From Castanea sativa (lineage: Eukaryota; Streptophyta; Magnoliopsida; Fagales; Fagaceae), in assembly GCF_040712315.1 (NCBI RefSeq), contig NC_134022.1, positions 4,464,001 through 4,528,000 on the forward strand: a stretch of DNA of 64,000 nt. Direction: 5' to 3'. Under the pieces are notes generated by a model. The model ran no database searches, had not been told where the DNA came from, and saw only the letters and a list, made by a program, of their open reading frames with translations. Position 1 is the stretch's first letter; each line of letters starts with the position of its first letter. The translations under genes and the position numbers were made by a program. Below, in pieces: positions 23,319-36,449 of this stretch.

Positions 23319-24079
23319 ATAATATGGTATATCATTATTATTGGTGGTGCTAAAAAGCCATATTGCTATTTTTAGCACCACCAATACCTAAAAACATGCA
23401 ACAATGGTGGAGGGAAAGCCGCTATAGCTCACAACGAAAGATGGCTATGCACTGTAGCTACGAAGGTTAAAAAAAAGAAGAATTTATTAAAAGTTATATT
23501 ATTTTATTCTATTGGCGGTGGTAGTTGTTACTTATTGTACTAAATATAAAATTTTATTATGTTGTTTATATTTTTTTATTGTGTTGAAAGTTAAAATAAA
23601 ACATAATAAAACATTTGATGTTGGGTGTTTTATAAAGTGAGGTGGTAAAATAGATAAAATAGTTTTTTATGGTGTCAAATTGCTAAAATGTAAATGCTAA
23701 CTATGGTAGAGAAAATGTTGCAATTTAATAATCAAAATTTTATCATATATGTAAAATTTTTAATTATAAAAAGAAAAAGACGTAAATGCACTTTTAGTCC
23801 CTATATTTTGGCGTTTTTTCTATTTTAGTCCTTACATTTTAATTTTACCACTTTTAGTCCCTAATTTAATTAACGCGTTTTATTTTTGTCATTTCCGTCA
23901 GTCAACCGACAGAAATAGCTGAGGTGGCAGCCAGAGGAATTAAAATATTATAATTCACATCTTTTCCTATATGCCAACCCAGTGGTGAGTCTATATCTCT
24001 GTTCTCATTTCATCTTTCAAAGTTTACTTGGTTGTTTCGGTTTTGTTAAAAAACAATAAAGAGTAGAGTCTGGCTGTTA
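23319..24079. other. Intergenic, no gene
   Basis: No gene. At 23795-23925 the phrase TTTTAGTCC(C/T)TA recurs three times, followed by a GACAGAAATAGCTGAGGTGG tract; this style of sequence is common at plant transposon ends, but no partner end is seen. Confidence 0.4.
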
Positions 24080-24373
24080 ATCGAGTCTTAGAGACTTGGT
24101 TTTCAGGTGGTTTCTACGTGAAACAACCATGTCATGTACAAATCGACGCTTAAAGGGTTAAGATGTAGCTCGAGTCTCTAATACTTGAGTTTCAAGTGGA
24201 CGCCACGTAGAAAAATGCCAACTCAAAACATAGAAACCGAGTCTTTGAGACTCGACTTATAAGCCCTAAATCGAATCTTTTAAACTTGAGATGTTAGTTA
24301 AAAATATAGTTTCGAAACAGTGCCTACTAATTATATAGTTGGGCAATTGGGGTTAATTGCCAATTTTGGCCAC
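24080..24373 (+). repeat. Third copy of the MULE terminal repeat
   Basis: Repeats the end family of the 7527-10118 element: ACTCGACTTATAAGCCCTAA, ACTTGAGATGTTAGTT, TATATAGTTGGGCAATTGGG and a final AATTTTGGCC. It is closer to the left (7.5 kb) end than to the right (10.1 kb) end. No inverted partner nearby, so a solo end or rearranged remnant. Confidence 0.6.
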
Positions 24374-24456
24374 AATAGACGTGGTAAGTTTTTGTTGGTG
24401 GACTTTAAAGTATGTCCACTAATATATTCATTTATTATTTTGTTTATCAATATAAC

Positions 24457-24988
24457 TAGGGGTGTTTGTGGTGTGGTGTAGTGCGATGTGGTTTAGATTT
24501 GAGCTAAAACCATAACTGTACTACATCTCATTTTTGTGGTCACATATACTATGCGGTGTATAAGATGCGGTTTGAACGGTTTAAAGTCGGTATATTTTTC
24601 AAATTTTGGGTTTTTCCTACCTAGCAAAAAACTAATTTTTCCCTTTATTTTGGGCAAAGTTTTAAACTATTGAGCTAGTTTTTTTTTTTTTTTTTTTTTT
24701 TTGGGGCTAGCTTTCTTAGTTAACACTTACTAGGATTATCAAACTAATTTTTTTTTTTGAAAACTAGGGTTATTAAACTATTAATAATATATTTATTATT
24801 AAAAATAAATAAAGATATTAATATATAGAAATGGTGTGGTGTAGTGCGATTTTCTTATTATAAAATTGCAAACCGCACTGCACCATGTGGTGTGATGCAC
24901 TGTTACATGCGATTTGATGCAATTATGCCATTTTGCAGGAGGTTTTGGTGTGATTTTTTCGATTTGTGCGGTTTGGTGAACACCCCTA
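24457..24988. mobile_element. hAT-like MITE, copy 2
   Basis: TAGGGGTGTT...AACACCCCTA ends and interior match the 13589-14200 copy. About 80 bp shorter, with a long internal T-run at about 24680-24702. It lies 0.5 kb upstream of the NSN1 start. Confidence 0.75.
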
Positions 24989-25475
24989 AGTATTGCCCTT
25001 ACCTTTGTTGAAAATTTAAGAGTAAATACTAAAAAGTTGAACATTTTAATATAAAATAAAAAGAATTCTTAAAATTGTTTGAATGTTGAGAATTTCTTTT
25101 TCCAAAAGAGAAAGAATTCACAAAGTCGTCCAGTAAACTTAATTTGAAAAGTCTCTAATAAAAAATAAATCATTTATGTTGTTATTATTGTGATCATGTG
25201 TATGTGTTGGATCCAAATTGAATAAAAAATTATAAGGAAGCAAAAAAAAAAAAAAATGACAAGTTAATAATATTTTGAAACTTTGATATATTTAGAATTC
25301 AAATCCTCTTCTTATTAAATTAAAAAATAAAATTAAATACGGTAATCCTCTAATTATATAACCCTACTGCTATTTTCATTTGTGTTGTACGTGTGTAAAA
25401 GGGAAGAGGAGAGGAGAGGAGAGGAGAGGAGTCAGCAGCAGCAGGCAGCCCCAGCAACCAAATTTCAACCTCGAG
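24989..25475 (+). promoter_or_regulatory. NSN1 upstream region and 5' leader
   Basis: AT-rich flank with no gene. A GAGGA/GAGAG purine tract at 25403-25431 sits 45-75 bp before the start codon, typical of plant core promoter or leader sequence. No clear TATA box can be assigned. Confidence 0.4.
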
Positions 25476-28400
25476 ATGGTGAAGAGGAGCAAAAGTAAGC
25501 TCTAAACAAACAAAAACAATCCCACAACTTTGGGAAGATTTATCTTTTTTCTCTCTCTGAAACCATTGATTCATCTTGTTTTTTGATTCAGAAAGCAAGA
25601 GCAAGAGGGTCCCTCTAAAGAAGAAGCACAAGATCATAAGGAAGGTAAAGGAGCACCACAGGAAGAAGGCGAAGGAGGCGAAGAAGCTCGGCCTCAACCG
25701 CAAGAACAAGCCCGAGAAAGACCCCGGTATCCCCAACGACTGGCCTTTCAAGGAACAGGAGCTCAAGGCTCTCGAAGCCCGCCGTGCCCGTGCTATCGAC
25801 GAATTAGAACTCAAGAAAGCCGAACGCAAAGAAAGGGTATATCTCTCTTATTTCCTAAACTTCATTCATATTTTTTGCTTACTCATTATTGTGTATTGTA
25901 CTTTTATTCTATGGAGAAAGTTGGGTTTTTTAATGTAACACTTTTAATCCAATCCCCTTGTGTTGTGTGGTATTGTTTGATGTCTAGACTGTAACAGACC
26001 ATATTGTTTTATGTGAAAATGCATCTCTAAATGTGTGATTGCTTTGCTGATTGTGTGATATTTGTGGTATTGTTTTGTGTCTAAACTGCAACACTTAACC
26101 CTTTGCAGTGATTTTTTTATTATAGAGTTTTAAGCTTCTCAGAGTTGTCATTACTTATTGATTGTGTGCTATAGATTTTAGTTTATGGAGAAAGTAGGAT
26201 TTTCTATGTGAAAAATGCACAAAACCCCGCTTTTTTTTTTCTTCGTGAAACACAGAACCCCATGAAGTTTGAATGCAACACTCCCTAGTGAAAATGCAAC
26301 TCTAAATTTGGACACGTGCACCGGTTATTTTCACTGAGGGGCAGGGATGCTTTGTTTTTAGGATAAACCAAAGGAGGGGGGTGGGGTGGGGTTTTTTTAG
26401 GTTGTGATAAATTTTACTGTCCTGGTAGATATTATTCTCTAATGAATATGCAACAAGTTATTCTTTAAATTCATAGTGGTACTCTACTCTGCACTCTTCC
26501 AGGCTCGAAAGAGGAAGTTGGGTTTACTAGAGGATGATGATAGCTCCCAATTGGATAAATCAGCTTCTTCAGCAGATAATTCTACTGCAGCTGGGAAAAA
26601 CCGGGGTATGTTAATTCTGAGTGTTTTATTAAGAGATGTATTCTTGGTGGAAGAATTATTTTTCATTGGATCTACTACCTTGTCTTTTTGCTAGTTTTAA
26701 TACCTATTATTTTCATACAGATAACTCAGATAGGGCTTTCTACAAGGAGTTGGTGAAAGTCATTGAAGCATCAGATGTCATTTTGGAAGTTCTTGATGCT
26801 CGTGATCCCCTAGGTACTAGATGTGTTGATATGGAGAAGTTGGTGATGAAAGTCGGTCCTAACAAGCATCTAGTGTTGCTTCTGAATAAAATTGGTAATC
26901 TTTTGCTCTCTCTATCTCTCTCTCTTCTGCATTTTTAAGGTGATTAAAGTTGTATTGTGATTCTTATGTTATTCCATAGAAAATTTTGGAGAAGCTAGAA
27001 AGTGAAAACAATTACGAAGCACATTATGATTAAGTAAAATTTAGATTAGATGTTCAAAGGAATGACTTGACCAAAATATCAGAGGACCTTCTAAGAGTAC
27101 ACAGATATAACTCTGAGTGTGCTCTAAATGTTACATTTTCACTATCAAACAACAATAAATCATATATTGGCTGCCATTTAAGTTCATGACTATCTCACTA
27201 TCTATCTCACATGTAAATGATTGAGAAATGTTTCATCTATTTTTCTCATCCATATGGTTTCATCTTGTTTATTTGTCCTTGTTACTTGTGTCTCAGATCT
27301 TGTTCCTCGTGAAGCTGTTGAGAAGTGGCTCAAGTATCTTAGGGAAGAATTACCAGCTGTTGCATTTAAGTGCAGTACCCAAGAGCAAAGATCAAACTTA
27401 GGGTGGAAATCAAGCTCAAAGGCAGCAAAACCAAGCAATCTTTTACAAACTAGTGATTGTCTAGGAGCTGATACTCTTATTAAATTGTTGAAGAATTACT
27501 CAAGAAGCCATGAGGTAAGTCTATCACTTGTCTTCTGCAATGACCACATATTTCATCTACAATGACTTCTATGACTTCTCTGAAGCTTTATAAGATTTTC
27601 CCTGGGATATGCTGTTTATTCTTGGGGTTTCTCTTGCCAATATAGTTTATAATGAGCATTGTGTGCATGAGCATGAACATGAACATGAACATGAACATGA
27701 ACATGAACATGAACATGAACATGAACATGAACATCCCGTTGGTGATATACTTCATATATTTTATTTTACATGTGCTTGTGTGGTCTTGATTTGCATGTAT
27801 GTATTCATTGAATTTTTTTTTGATAAATTTAGTTTATATGTTAGCATGTGGAGTTTGCTTGACTTGCTATTCTCACCGTTTGTTATAAAGAGTCTTTGTG
27901 CAGTGGTTTGGAAATTAAATTTTCTGGATGAGGTGAAATAGGTTTGAAAAGTTGATGATTAATCAGTTGATATGCCACTTGGCTCATTGTATGTGTGATT
28001 CTTATTTCTTATGTTCTCGTGAATATCAGGAAAATATATGCCTTGTTGACCAAAACCTAATATTCTCTTTTAGGGAAGTTTTGTTCTCAAAGTGGGTCTC
28101 AAAGTATGCCTTTCAAGACCTGTATTAATGGTCTTTTTAATTCACATATCAAAGCTTCTCAATTAGGAACCATGGTGAAGATTTTTTTACCTTGTACCAC
28201 TTCTATACCAAGTTCGTGTATCTACTGATCATAGTTATAATCTAAGCAGGAGCTCTTTTGAGGTTTTAATTGATTCCCAGAATTTTGGCTGTTTTGTGCT
28301 CCTATTGGCAAAGCCTTGGCTTCTAGGTTTTTTTATTTATTATCTTAGTAGTCTCATGTCTCCCAACATTATTTATTAGGCATTTGAACTTATAAAAAAA

Positions 28401-31400
28401 AAAACATTATTTATTAGGTATTTGTGGCAGAAATTTTGTTTTTCTTTGATATAAGAATGACTGTTATAGATTTTAGCAAAGAGATTCTTTCTATTAAGAA
28501 CACCAGCCCCACTCATTTCATACCTGGGTGATTGATAGTGACATGGTACTGTGAGGAAAAGGTAAAAGAAAGTATCAATAGTGATGGTTGGCTCCAGCTT
28601 CTGTGAGGTTTAAGAGAGGTGGTTGGTTACTGGTAAGCAATCTTGTCCCCAACTTTGGTGAAATGAACTATAAATAGTGAATTAGACATTTTTTTTAAAT
28701 TTGGGCTTGAAACTGAACTTCTCCTTTGGAGGATAAATGGACCATTCTGGTCTTGAAGTGAACTCTCCAAAGAGCCATATTCATATACAGGAGAATTGAA
28801 GTGCTGGACATAAGAAAGTAAGCCTACGTGGTACCTTAGGATGATTTGAGCCAAACTTATCTTCAGTGGGGAAGAACTGATAGTTATTTTGCATGTATTT
28901 CCCTTTTATTTTGTCAGTGCCATTTCTAAATTGATAAGGAAATTAATTTGAATTGAGTTATGTTGAGGAAGAACTGATAAATATTTTGCAAACTAATCTT
29001 CAGAGGGGAAGAACTGAATTATTTGCACATATTTTGCTTTTAGATTGTCAGTGCCATTTCTAAATTGTTAAGAAAATTAATTTGAATGAGTTCCCTAGCT
29101 TCTTGATTGGATGTTGGGTACAAGGATTCTTTCTGATTTTATGCGGCATAAATTTTATTGTCCATCAAGTGAAACTTCCATCTTGGAAAGGCATCTTAAA
29201 CTGAAAATAGCACTACATGCTATTTGAAATTCTAGTAGGGATAAACATTTTGCCGGGTGAGTTCATAGACGTGAGAACCTTCAACTGAAAAATTGCTTAA
29301 CTATCCTTTACCTGGTGATTTATGCACTATCTAGTACATGCGTGTTGTACTTTGTGTGTTGAACGCAAAATCCTTTTGGGAAAAAATGGAACGAAGAATG
29401 ATGTCTTGTTTTGCTAATTGGATGTTCCATGGTTTGGTGCATAGTGGTTGGCCTTATCAAAATTGTATTAAACTAGGAAATTGTATTAATTTAAATAATA
29501 ATAAAAAATATATATATAAAGCAAATAGTCAATGATAATGACTATGACGATGGTATTGTGCTAATGATAATGTATTCTTTTAATAGCAATAGTAATGATG
29601 ATAACGCCTAAGGCCGAGCGCTTCCCTCTTGAGGTAGGGGTGGCGTGGTATTTCCACGGGAGAGGTTTATCGTGGCACACTATCATGATGATGATGATAG
29701 TGCGTAGGCGCACATTACCAAAACTATTGGGGGGGACGCCATGGCTGCTCTGCTGCTCTAGTTTTTGCAGTCTGAGCGAAGGATTGTCCCTACATTTCTC
29801 TTACAATTTTCCTTTATACCTACTAAAAAAAAAAAAGCAATAGTAATGATGATAATGCTCATGTATGACATAGTTAGGCATCTGATGTGTTTGATGTTGC
29901 TGGATTTCTACCATATTTGTTTTTACCACTTAATGGTAATTGTTATGCCATATTTTTGAATTTGGGTTTTTGAGTTTGGATAAATAGTTCCAGCCATATT
30001 AATCTATTGTGCTCTGTATTTATGGCAGATCAAGAAATCAATTACAGTCGGTGTTATTGGCCTGCCCAATGTTGGTAAGAGTAGTCTCATTAATAGCTTA
30101 AAGAGATCCCATGTTGTCAATGTTGGTTCTACTCCTGGCTTAACAAGATCTATGCAAGAAGTTCAGTTAGACAAGAATGTCAAATTGTTAGACTGCCCTG
30201 GTGTTGTGATGCTTAGATCTGGAGCAAATGATGCATCTATAACTCTTCGAAATTGCAAAAGAATTGAGAAGTTGGATGATCCAGTTGGTCCAGGTGAGTG
30301 AACTCATCCTATGTTTTTGGCTGGTTTTTGGCTATTCTGCTTGAATGCCTTTTCATATGGCTAAAGAAATACAATTTTTGTCCCTTCTATCAGTTTACAT
30401 TGTCTCTCCATTTTGTCTTCATATAAAAGGAAATTGCATATATAGAATCAAAGACAATGAATGTTAATTAAAGACATTACAGTGACATCAAATTCTGTTA
30501 CATGTATTGCACCAGAAGATGAATCATTTATTTAAAAATAATAAATAATTTTTGTGGATTTTGTGTTATTATATTAGGTTCTATAACTAGACTTTGATAT
30601 CGTACTGTCCCTGCTCCATCTGTGCAGTGAAGGAGATTCTAAAGCTTTGCCCGGCCAGTATGTTGGTAACCTTGTTCAAGGTCCCTAGCTTTGACTCAGT
30701 TGATGACTTCCTTCAGAAAGTGGCTTCCGTTAGGGGTAAGCTGAAAAAGGGTGGTGTTGTGGATGTTGAAGCTGCTGCAAGAATTGTTCTGCATGACTGG
30801 AATCAGGGTATGTGTTTGTCATTTATGGTTTATGTGCCGTGGGAATACACAAACAAAACAAAGAGAGAACAAGAAAAGCAAATTGTAATATATAAAGATT
30901 CAAAGTGGCGATAATAATTTGGGTGTGAGAGGTCCTGAGTTTGATTCTTAGAAAGCCCCTAATTATGTAATGTTATACTTACAAAAAAGAAGTGATGTTA
31001 ATAATTTCATTTTGTTGTAGGTAAGATTCCATATTACACTATGCCCCCAATTAGGAATCAAGGAGAACCTTCCGAGGCCAACATTGTTTCTGAGCTTGGG
31101 AAAGAGTTTAACATTGATGAGGTTTATAACACTGAATCTTCGTTCATCGGAAGCCTCAAGTCTGTTGATGATCTCAATCCTGTGGAAGTTCCTCCAAGTT
31201 GCCCCCTCAATTTTGATGAGGATATACTAGAGGTTTGTGATCTCTCTTGGTTTTAAGCATCTATTTATGGTTTTAGGATGTGAAGTGACTTAATTAGTGC
31301 TTGAAATCTCCATCCCTGAGAGGAGCACACCTCCACATTGTTTGTCTGTTTTTCTTCTATAATAAGTTGAACAAGTAAAAAAAAAAATTGGGTAAGTGAA

Positions 31401-31896
31401 TGGGAAAAATACTTAATTGAAATAGAATTTAAATCAAAGTGGAACTAAAGTTTCATTATGCGTAGTTTTTAATATTTATGAAACTAATCCCTTAATGCCC
31501 AATTCTTTTTTTGCATTTTATAATTAGAATGATGAACCAAAACTATCAATCCAAGTTGATGAAGGCCCTGAAGACATGGCTAATGATGAAGATGATGTGT
31601 CCATGGCATGTGAAGAAGATGAAGAAGGCAGGAACATGGGAAAAACTGCTACTAGCCGGCAGAATGAGAAATTATACGCAGTTGAAGGAATGCTTAATAC
31701 AAAGAAGAAGAAAGCAGAGAAGAAGAGAAGGAAAAAAACCGAAAAGTCAATCCCAGAAGATGCCATGGACGATGACTACGATTTCAAATTGGATTATTTC
31801 AAGAAGGGATCTGCCATGGATGTTGGTGATAAGGACAATGAAAATCAAATAATTGGTAAGGTGCCTATGTCAGGTATTGAGTTCCCTGATGAGTGA
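25476..31896 (+). CDS. NSN1: Nucleostemin-like nucleolar GTPase (NSN1/GNL3 type)
   Basis: Complete gene, 594 aa (the family is about 550-590). Exons: 25476-25494, 25592-25836, 26503-26605, 26721-26894, 27297-27514, 30029-30293, 30628-30807, 31021-31232 and 31528-31896, all GT-AG with consistent phase. The N-terminus is a lysine/arginine-rich nucleolar domain ([20 protein letters not shown]). The G motifs are circularly permuted as in the YlqF/YawG class: G4 NKID at 178-181, then G1 GLPNVGKS at 264-271, GSTPGLTR, and G3 DCPG at 308-311. The C-terminus is acidic and then lysine-rich. Known role of the family: 60S ribosome assembly in the nucleolus and stem-cell maintenance. Intron 5 (27515-30028) carries a hexanucleotide array, a tandem duplication and a SINE-like insertion. 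The 19 nt first exon is easy to miss. Confidence 0.95.
27665..27734. repeat. (GAACAT)n microsatellite
   Basis: About eleven hexamer units in NSN1 intron 5; likely length-variable between individuals. Confidence 0.95.
28861..29090. repeat. Direct duplication in NSN1 intron 5
   Basis: Copies at 28861-28960 and 28998-29090 share CTTCAG(T/A)GGGGAAGAACTG and GTCAGTGCCATTTCTAAATT, then AATTAATTTGAAT. A shorter third piece of GAGGAAGAACTGATA lies between. Confidence 0.8.
29605..29835 (+). mobile_element. SINE-like retroposon with 20 bp target-site duplication
   Basis: A GC-rich 231 bp insert in NSN1 intron 5, ending in an A-run (12 A just before 29837). It is bracketed by identical 20 bp direct repeats at 29585-29604 and 29836-29855 (AGCAATAGTAATGATGATAA). 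Poly-A plus a long duplication means LINE-machinery retrotransposition in the plus orientation. I see no clear tRNA-type A and B boxes in the head (CGCCTAAGGCCGAGCGC...), so the SINE family or source RNA is unidentified. The perfect duplication suggests a young insertion. Confidence 0.85.
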
Positions 31897-33387
31897 TGTA
31901 AGGGATAAACCATGAGTTAAAAAATGGCATGCCTTCTCCTTTAAAATGGACTGTATGCTTTTATTTTATTTCTTTTCTTTTCTTTTTGGTAGAGTCGTCA
32001 AATTTTGGTAATGATAGATTATGTCACATCCTCTTGGACAACATTTACACCGAAATATGAAATGAAATATTGAATTGTAACAGAGAGAAAGAAAGTTCAT
32101 GAGTAATTTGATATCATTGCTAGGCTAATCCAATGCCTTTTCTGTTCAATCTCTCTCTCTCTCTCTCATGCATTAGCTCATACGCCTAAACATGTGGCAA
32201 ATTTCACATACACTAGGACATTTCACTAACGTGTACATGCAAGCTGGTGTAGAAAACACGAGTTCCATCTGCTTCAATCCATGACTATGAGCCATTTTCA
32301 GATGGAAAGTCGTCTTCAATTCTCCTTATTCTGTGAGGCTGTGGTCTGTGGAGCATGAACTTGGATCTTTGTCTTTGCCTCTATACCTTCTTCTTCTTTT
32401 TTTCTTATTTATTTATAAAATTTTTAATTTTTATAATTATACCTCTTTGCACACAATTACAAAATATAGAGTTTCCCAACCTTGCGATCAGAACACGGAG
32501 TAGACCAAAAATTGTTTAGTGTTTAAAAAATCCAAATTTTGAAACCCTTATTAATCCATAACCGACTTCTGCCAAGCCAAGAATACCAAGTGGGTATCCT
32601 TTATTAAAAACTTAAATAAATTATATAATTTCCCTATAATATGGGTTAGTTTCGAATTAACCCTAAAATATTATAATTTTATAATTTAAATTATGCACTT
32701 TTTTCCAACATTATGGACTAAAATTTATCTAGAACATTTGAAATTTCGAAGAAATTTTGCGGTGCCTCAGGAACATTCAAAAAGAATTCATTGGATTATT
32801 TTTTCCAACCCTTGAAATTCTACTAGAATCGTTCTTTCATAAACACAAATTTATATTCTTTAATTCATTTCATTTTTTCCCCAAACTTACGATTTTGTGT
32901 TCACATATATTATTAAAAAAAATAATATTTTTTTAGCTTACATATGATAATTGATAATAATATATAAAACAAAATCCTTTAACTTTTGTTAACTTTTTCT
33001 ATTATTTGCATATAATCTTTTGAAAGCTCATATTTTTGCTGGTCATCATTTTAACATAAACAATATTAGAGACAATATTTTTATAATTGTTAACATGATT
33101 TATAATTTATTATGTTTAAAGTAATATCATTTTCACTTGGATCTGAGGCACCCATATCAATGCACTAATCACAATAAGACATGCAACAATTTTGCAAAAA
33201 AAAAGAGTTGTCCTTATATATAATTATTCTAATATATTTTATTAATAAATTATTAAGTTTTTAAAATTACAAAAAGTATTACATTGTCATATTCACTAAA
33301 TTTATTTATAAGTTTGTATTATATATATATATAAAATATTTAGGGAAGAAATAATTGGCGGGAAGAAGAGGAGAGAGAGAGAGAGAG
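31897..33387. other. NSN1-RAD1 intergenic, no gene
   Basis: Holds the NSN1 3' flank, a (TC)n tract at 32149-32168 and AT-rich sequence with no supported gene. RAD1's leader ends in a (GA)n tract at 33369-33387. Confidence 0.6.
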
Positions 33388-36300
33388 ATGAGTTCAGAAG
33401 GGCCTGATCTAGTGTGCGAGGTGGACAACGTCCAAGGCATCGTTGATGCCCTAACCGCCGTCCGATGGAAGCGGCAGCAGGACGCGGTGGTGGAATTATC
33501 GGAGCACGGCGTGGTTTTGATCGTGGAGGAAAGCAGTTGTCTTCAGGCCAAAGTTTATCTTCAGCGCGAGGTACTCTTATCAACTATCAAATGTTTCAAA
33601 CTAATTTATTTGCGACAGTTAAAAATTCAGTTGGAATTTGAATTTATATGAATAATAACGATGAATGAATGAATGAATGAATGAATGTTTGGTATAAAAA
33701 TAATGAAGCTTTTCATTAAATATGAGTACGGTGGTGCACAAGGGCGGCCTCGATTCGGTGTGAGCTTGGGCCTCTTGGTCAATTGCTTGAACACATTTTC
33801 GGTTCCGGGGAGTGGGCGTTCCTCTTCCACCATCGAAATTCGATATCCAGGCCCTGATATGCAGCTCCTTCTCAAGTATGCATCACTATCTTGGCCAAAT
33901 TTGCCTACCTGACAAATGTAGCACATTTTTTGAACTCGAGTTCCAAGCAGTATGAGCTCTACTGCTTGGCGTGCCACGCTAGCTGCTCAAACTCGAGTTC
34001 CAAAAATGTGCTACATAACTAAATAACTTTGTTTGGATGCGTTTTTCCTAAAATTTTACTAAAATTGTTCTATTTGGCAAATTTGGCCCACTATCTTAGT
34101 TTATATGCTGCTGCTCCTACATTTTCTGTTGTCTAGGTTCATTGTATCCACTCTTACTTGATCTGCAAGCAAAATAATCCTGATCTTACTTTTGTTGCAA
34201 CTGTTGTGGTTTAGTCAATGTATGATGTAGTCTGTCGTTTAGATTACTAAAATACCTTACTATGGGTTGATTGTTAAATACTTTGCTTGATAAGAAAGAT
34301 GTAGCTATCAATGGTTTTCTGTAGTCAACATAGGCCATGATACTGAACCATGTTAATAGCTCACTTTTGTATGCTTTATCATGGCATCAAAGCTATGTTT
34401 AATCTTTTCTAACATAGTATTGTAGTCATGTTTTTATCTTTTCTAATATGGTATCAGAGCCAAGTTTCAATAGTTTTAATATAAGTAGTGGATAGCTCGA
34501 GCTTTAGATTTTCATTTTCCTTTCCTTTCCTTTCCAATGTGTGCTTTGATGAGAAATTATCATCTGCAATTTGAAAATCTTTGGGAGGAGTATGGTAGAT
34601 TTTGTACTTCGACATACTTGCCTAGTGTTTGTTTTTTTTGAAGCCTTCTTGTTGGTTTTTACTGCATCTTTATTAAATTGTTGGTTAGTGTTTCATATCT
34701 GGATATAGTGAATTTACAACTTTCTGAAGTTTACCCTTTTTTTTGTCCTTGCTGAAATAGTTATTGGTAATTAAGAATCGAGAAAATAGAAAGGCCAGCG
34801 GTCATGTTTAATTTCTAAATTTAAATTTTTGATGCCCCAGTGGTCAGACAATTCTAGCTCATGTGATGATGCTTTTTAATATGATTTGCAGTTTGTATTT
34901 GTTTGCCAATTCCATAATTCAGATTGAGATTCAATGCTATATTGTCTTTTATATCTTAAGGTCTGTTGATTCACTTGACGCTTGCATTTATGCGGAGATC
35001 AGGACAAGAATCCCAGAAACAATTTCATGGGACTATAATTTTGAACCTGCAGGAACCACCCCAATAAGTTTTACTGTTAAGGTATACTCTAATTATATGT
35101 ACTCTTTAGCCACTGAATTGACCACCCCTGTATCTTCCATTATTCCATTGTATGATAGTGGTAGTTTTGCTTTGCATCTCTCTCTCTCTCTCATGCGCGC
35201 TCGCATTCCAAATTCTGCTTTTCTGAATGATAATGCATGCATATTATGCTTGTGTAATTTACTCTCTTTTGAACATCACCTACACTGGGTGGGTCCTTAA
35301 AGTTACAATTTACAAACATAAGTAAATATTTTTTTCTCCACTAGTAGTTTACTATTTCTAGTGGTTTTAACTAATATTCTTTTTATGCATCAGTAATATT
35401 TTAAGAGCATCTCATTTAATTATTTGATGTGAGAATTTATTCATTAGAATGTCATCATTTTAAAGTGCTTGGTGGTGAGACAGAATTTCAGCTGTCTGCC
35501 CCCATTTGTTGGATACAATGCTTTGTTGAGATTACTAGGGTATCTGACATTTTGAAGGTGCTGTAGTGCTAAATTTCAATTACTCTCTTTTACCATGACA
35601 AATTAGTAAAATTACATTGGGTACTGGTGTTCTTTAGATCTTCAATGTAATGATTTTTGTGAAGGAACGAGTCATTTATCAAATAAATTACTAAAACTAT
35701 TGAGGAAAAGCTTCTGAACATGAAAAATTTTACTGTAATAGATAAATATGCATGGTTTTCTGCTCATGTATTATTTATCTTGGAGCCAGTGCCTACCACT
35801 AACAATTCAAACTGTGATATTTAAACCACAGTCTGCAGCATTGAAGGAAGCTATTGATGATCTTGAATGGCCTGGATCAAGTGTACAGATCATACTACAA
35901 CCAGATCCTCCTTCTGTCACCTTTAAAGGTGAAGGCCACGGAGACTTACAGGTGAGGTTTTATTTTAAACTAAAAATAAAGTACCCCCTTTGTCTGGATT
36001 TTAATATTTTCAGAGGTTTAATCCTTGCCTTCTCTTGCAGATAGACTTCATGTATTATGTGAATACTGATCTCTTGATTGCTTTTAGTTGTGATCATCAG
36101 GTTTCTTATAGGTACTTTAAAATCTTTTTTATTACCTTCATGTAATGCACCATTTCACTTTCATGAAATTGACTGTGTGGGTTCTCACCTTGATTTCAAC
36201 AGGTATAAATACAAGTTCCTCCAGGCAACAACTTCAAATATACCCAGCAGCGTTATTAGAGATAACAGAGGAAGCAAGTTGACTATTGGGCGAGGTGGAA

Positions 36301-36449
36301 TGCTGAAAGTTCAGCACCTGGTTTCAGTTGCAAGACCATCCATTCCTCACCCACACGTTGATTCTGCTGGCTACCAGCAGCCCAGTCGGATTGCGTACAT
36401 TGAGTTTTTTGTGAAACCTGAGGAAGATGAAAGCACCATAAATGATTAG
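33388..36449 (+). CDS. RAD1: RAD1 homolog, 9-1-1 checkpoint clamp subunit
   Basis: Complete gene, 302 aa (human RAD1 has 282). Exons: 33388-33570, 33709-33875, 34961-35081, 35832-35951, 36041-36111 and 36203-36449, with consistent phases and GT-AG borders. RAD1 is a PCNA-fold protein that with RAD9 and HUS1 forms the ring that activates ATR at damaged DNA. Family-typical stretches: LVCEVDNVQGIVDALTAVRW near the N-terminus, LQREL|FIKYEYG across the exon 1/2 junction, FGVSLGLLVNCLNTF, and the C-terminal YIEFFVKPEED. I chose the ATG at 33388; the reading frame upstream is open but has no ATG. Intron 2 is 1.1 kb and contains a small palindrome. Nothing suggests inactivation. Confidence 0.93.
33917..34015. 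mobile_element. Hairpin MITE in RAD1 intron 2
   Basis: TGTAGCACATTTTTTGAACT at 33917 pairs with the complement of AGTTCCAAAAATGTGCTACA ending at 34015; arms of about 33 bp with one or two differences, both carrying ACTCGAGTTC, loop with AGTATGAGCTCTACTGC. The CTCGAG core recalls the MULE ends at 7.5, 10 and 24 kb. Confidence 0.65.

Noticed and set aside
25350..25829. 159-residue ORF antisense to NSN1 exon 2
   Set aside because: Shadow of the Lys-rich coding exon; the sense strand has clear homology and splice sites.
30905..31005. GAGTTTGATTC with A-rich end in NSN1 intron 7, SINE-like
   Set aside because: Only a B-box-like motif is visible; no A box and no flanking duplication.
34449..34461. 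TGGTATCAGAGCC in RAD1 intron 2, matching a tRNA-iMet primer-binding site
   Set aside because: No LTR end directly precedes it and no gag-pol follows, so a 13 bp match alone does not support a retrotransposon.
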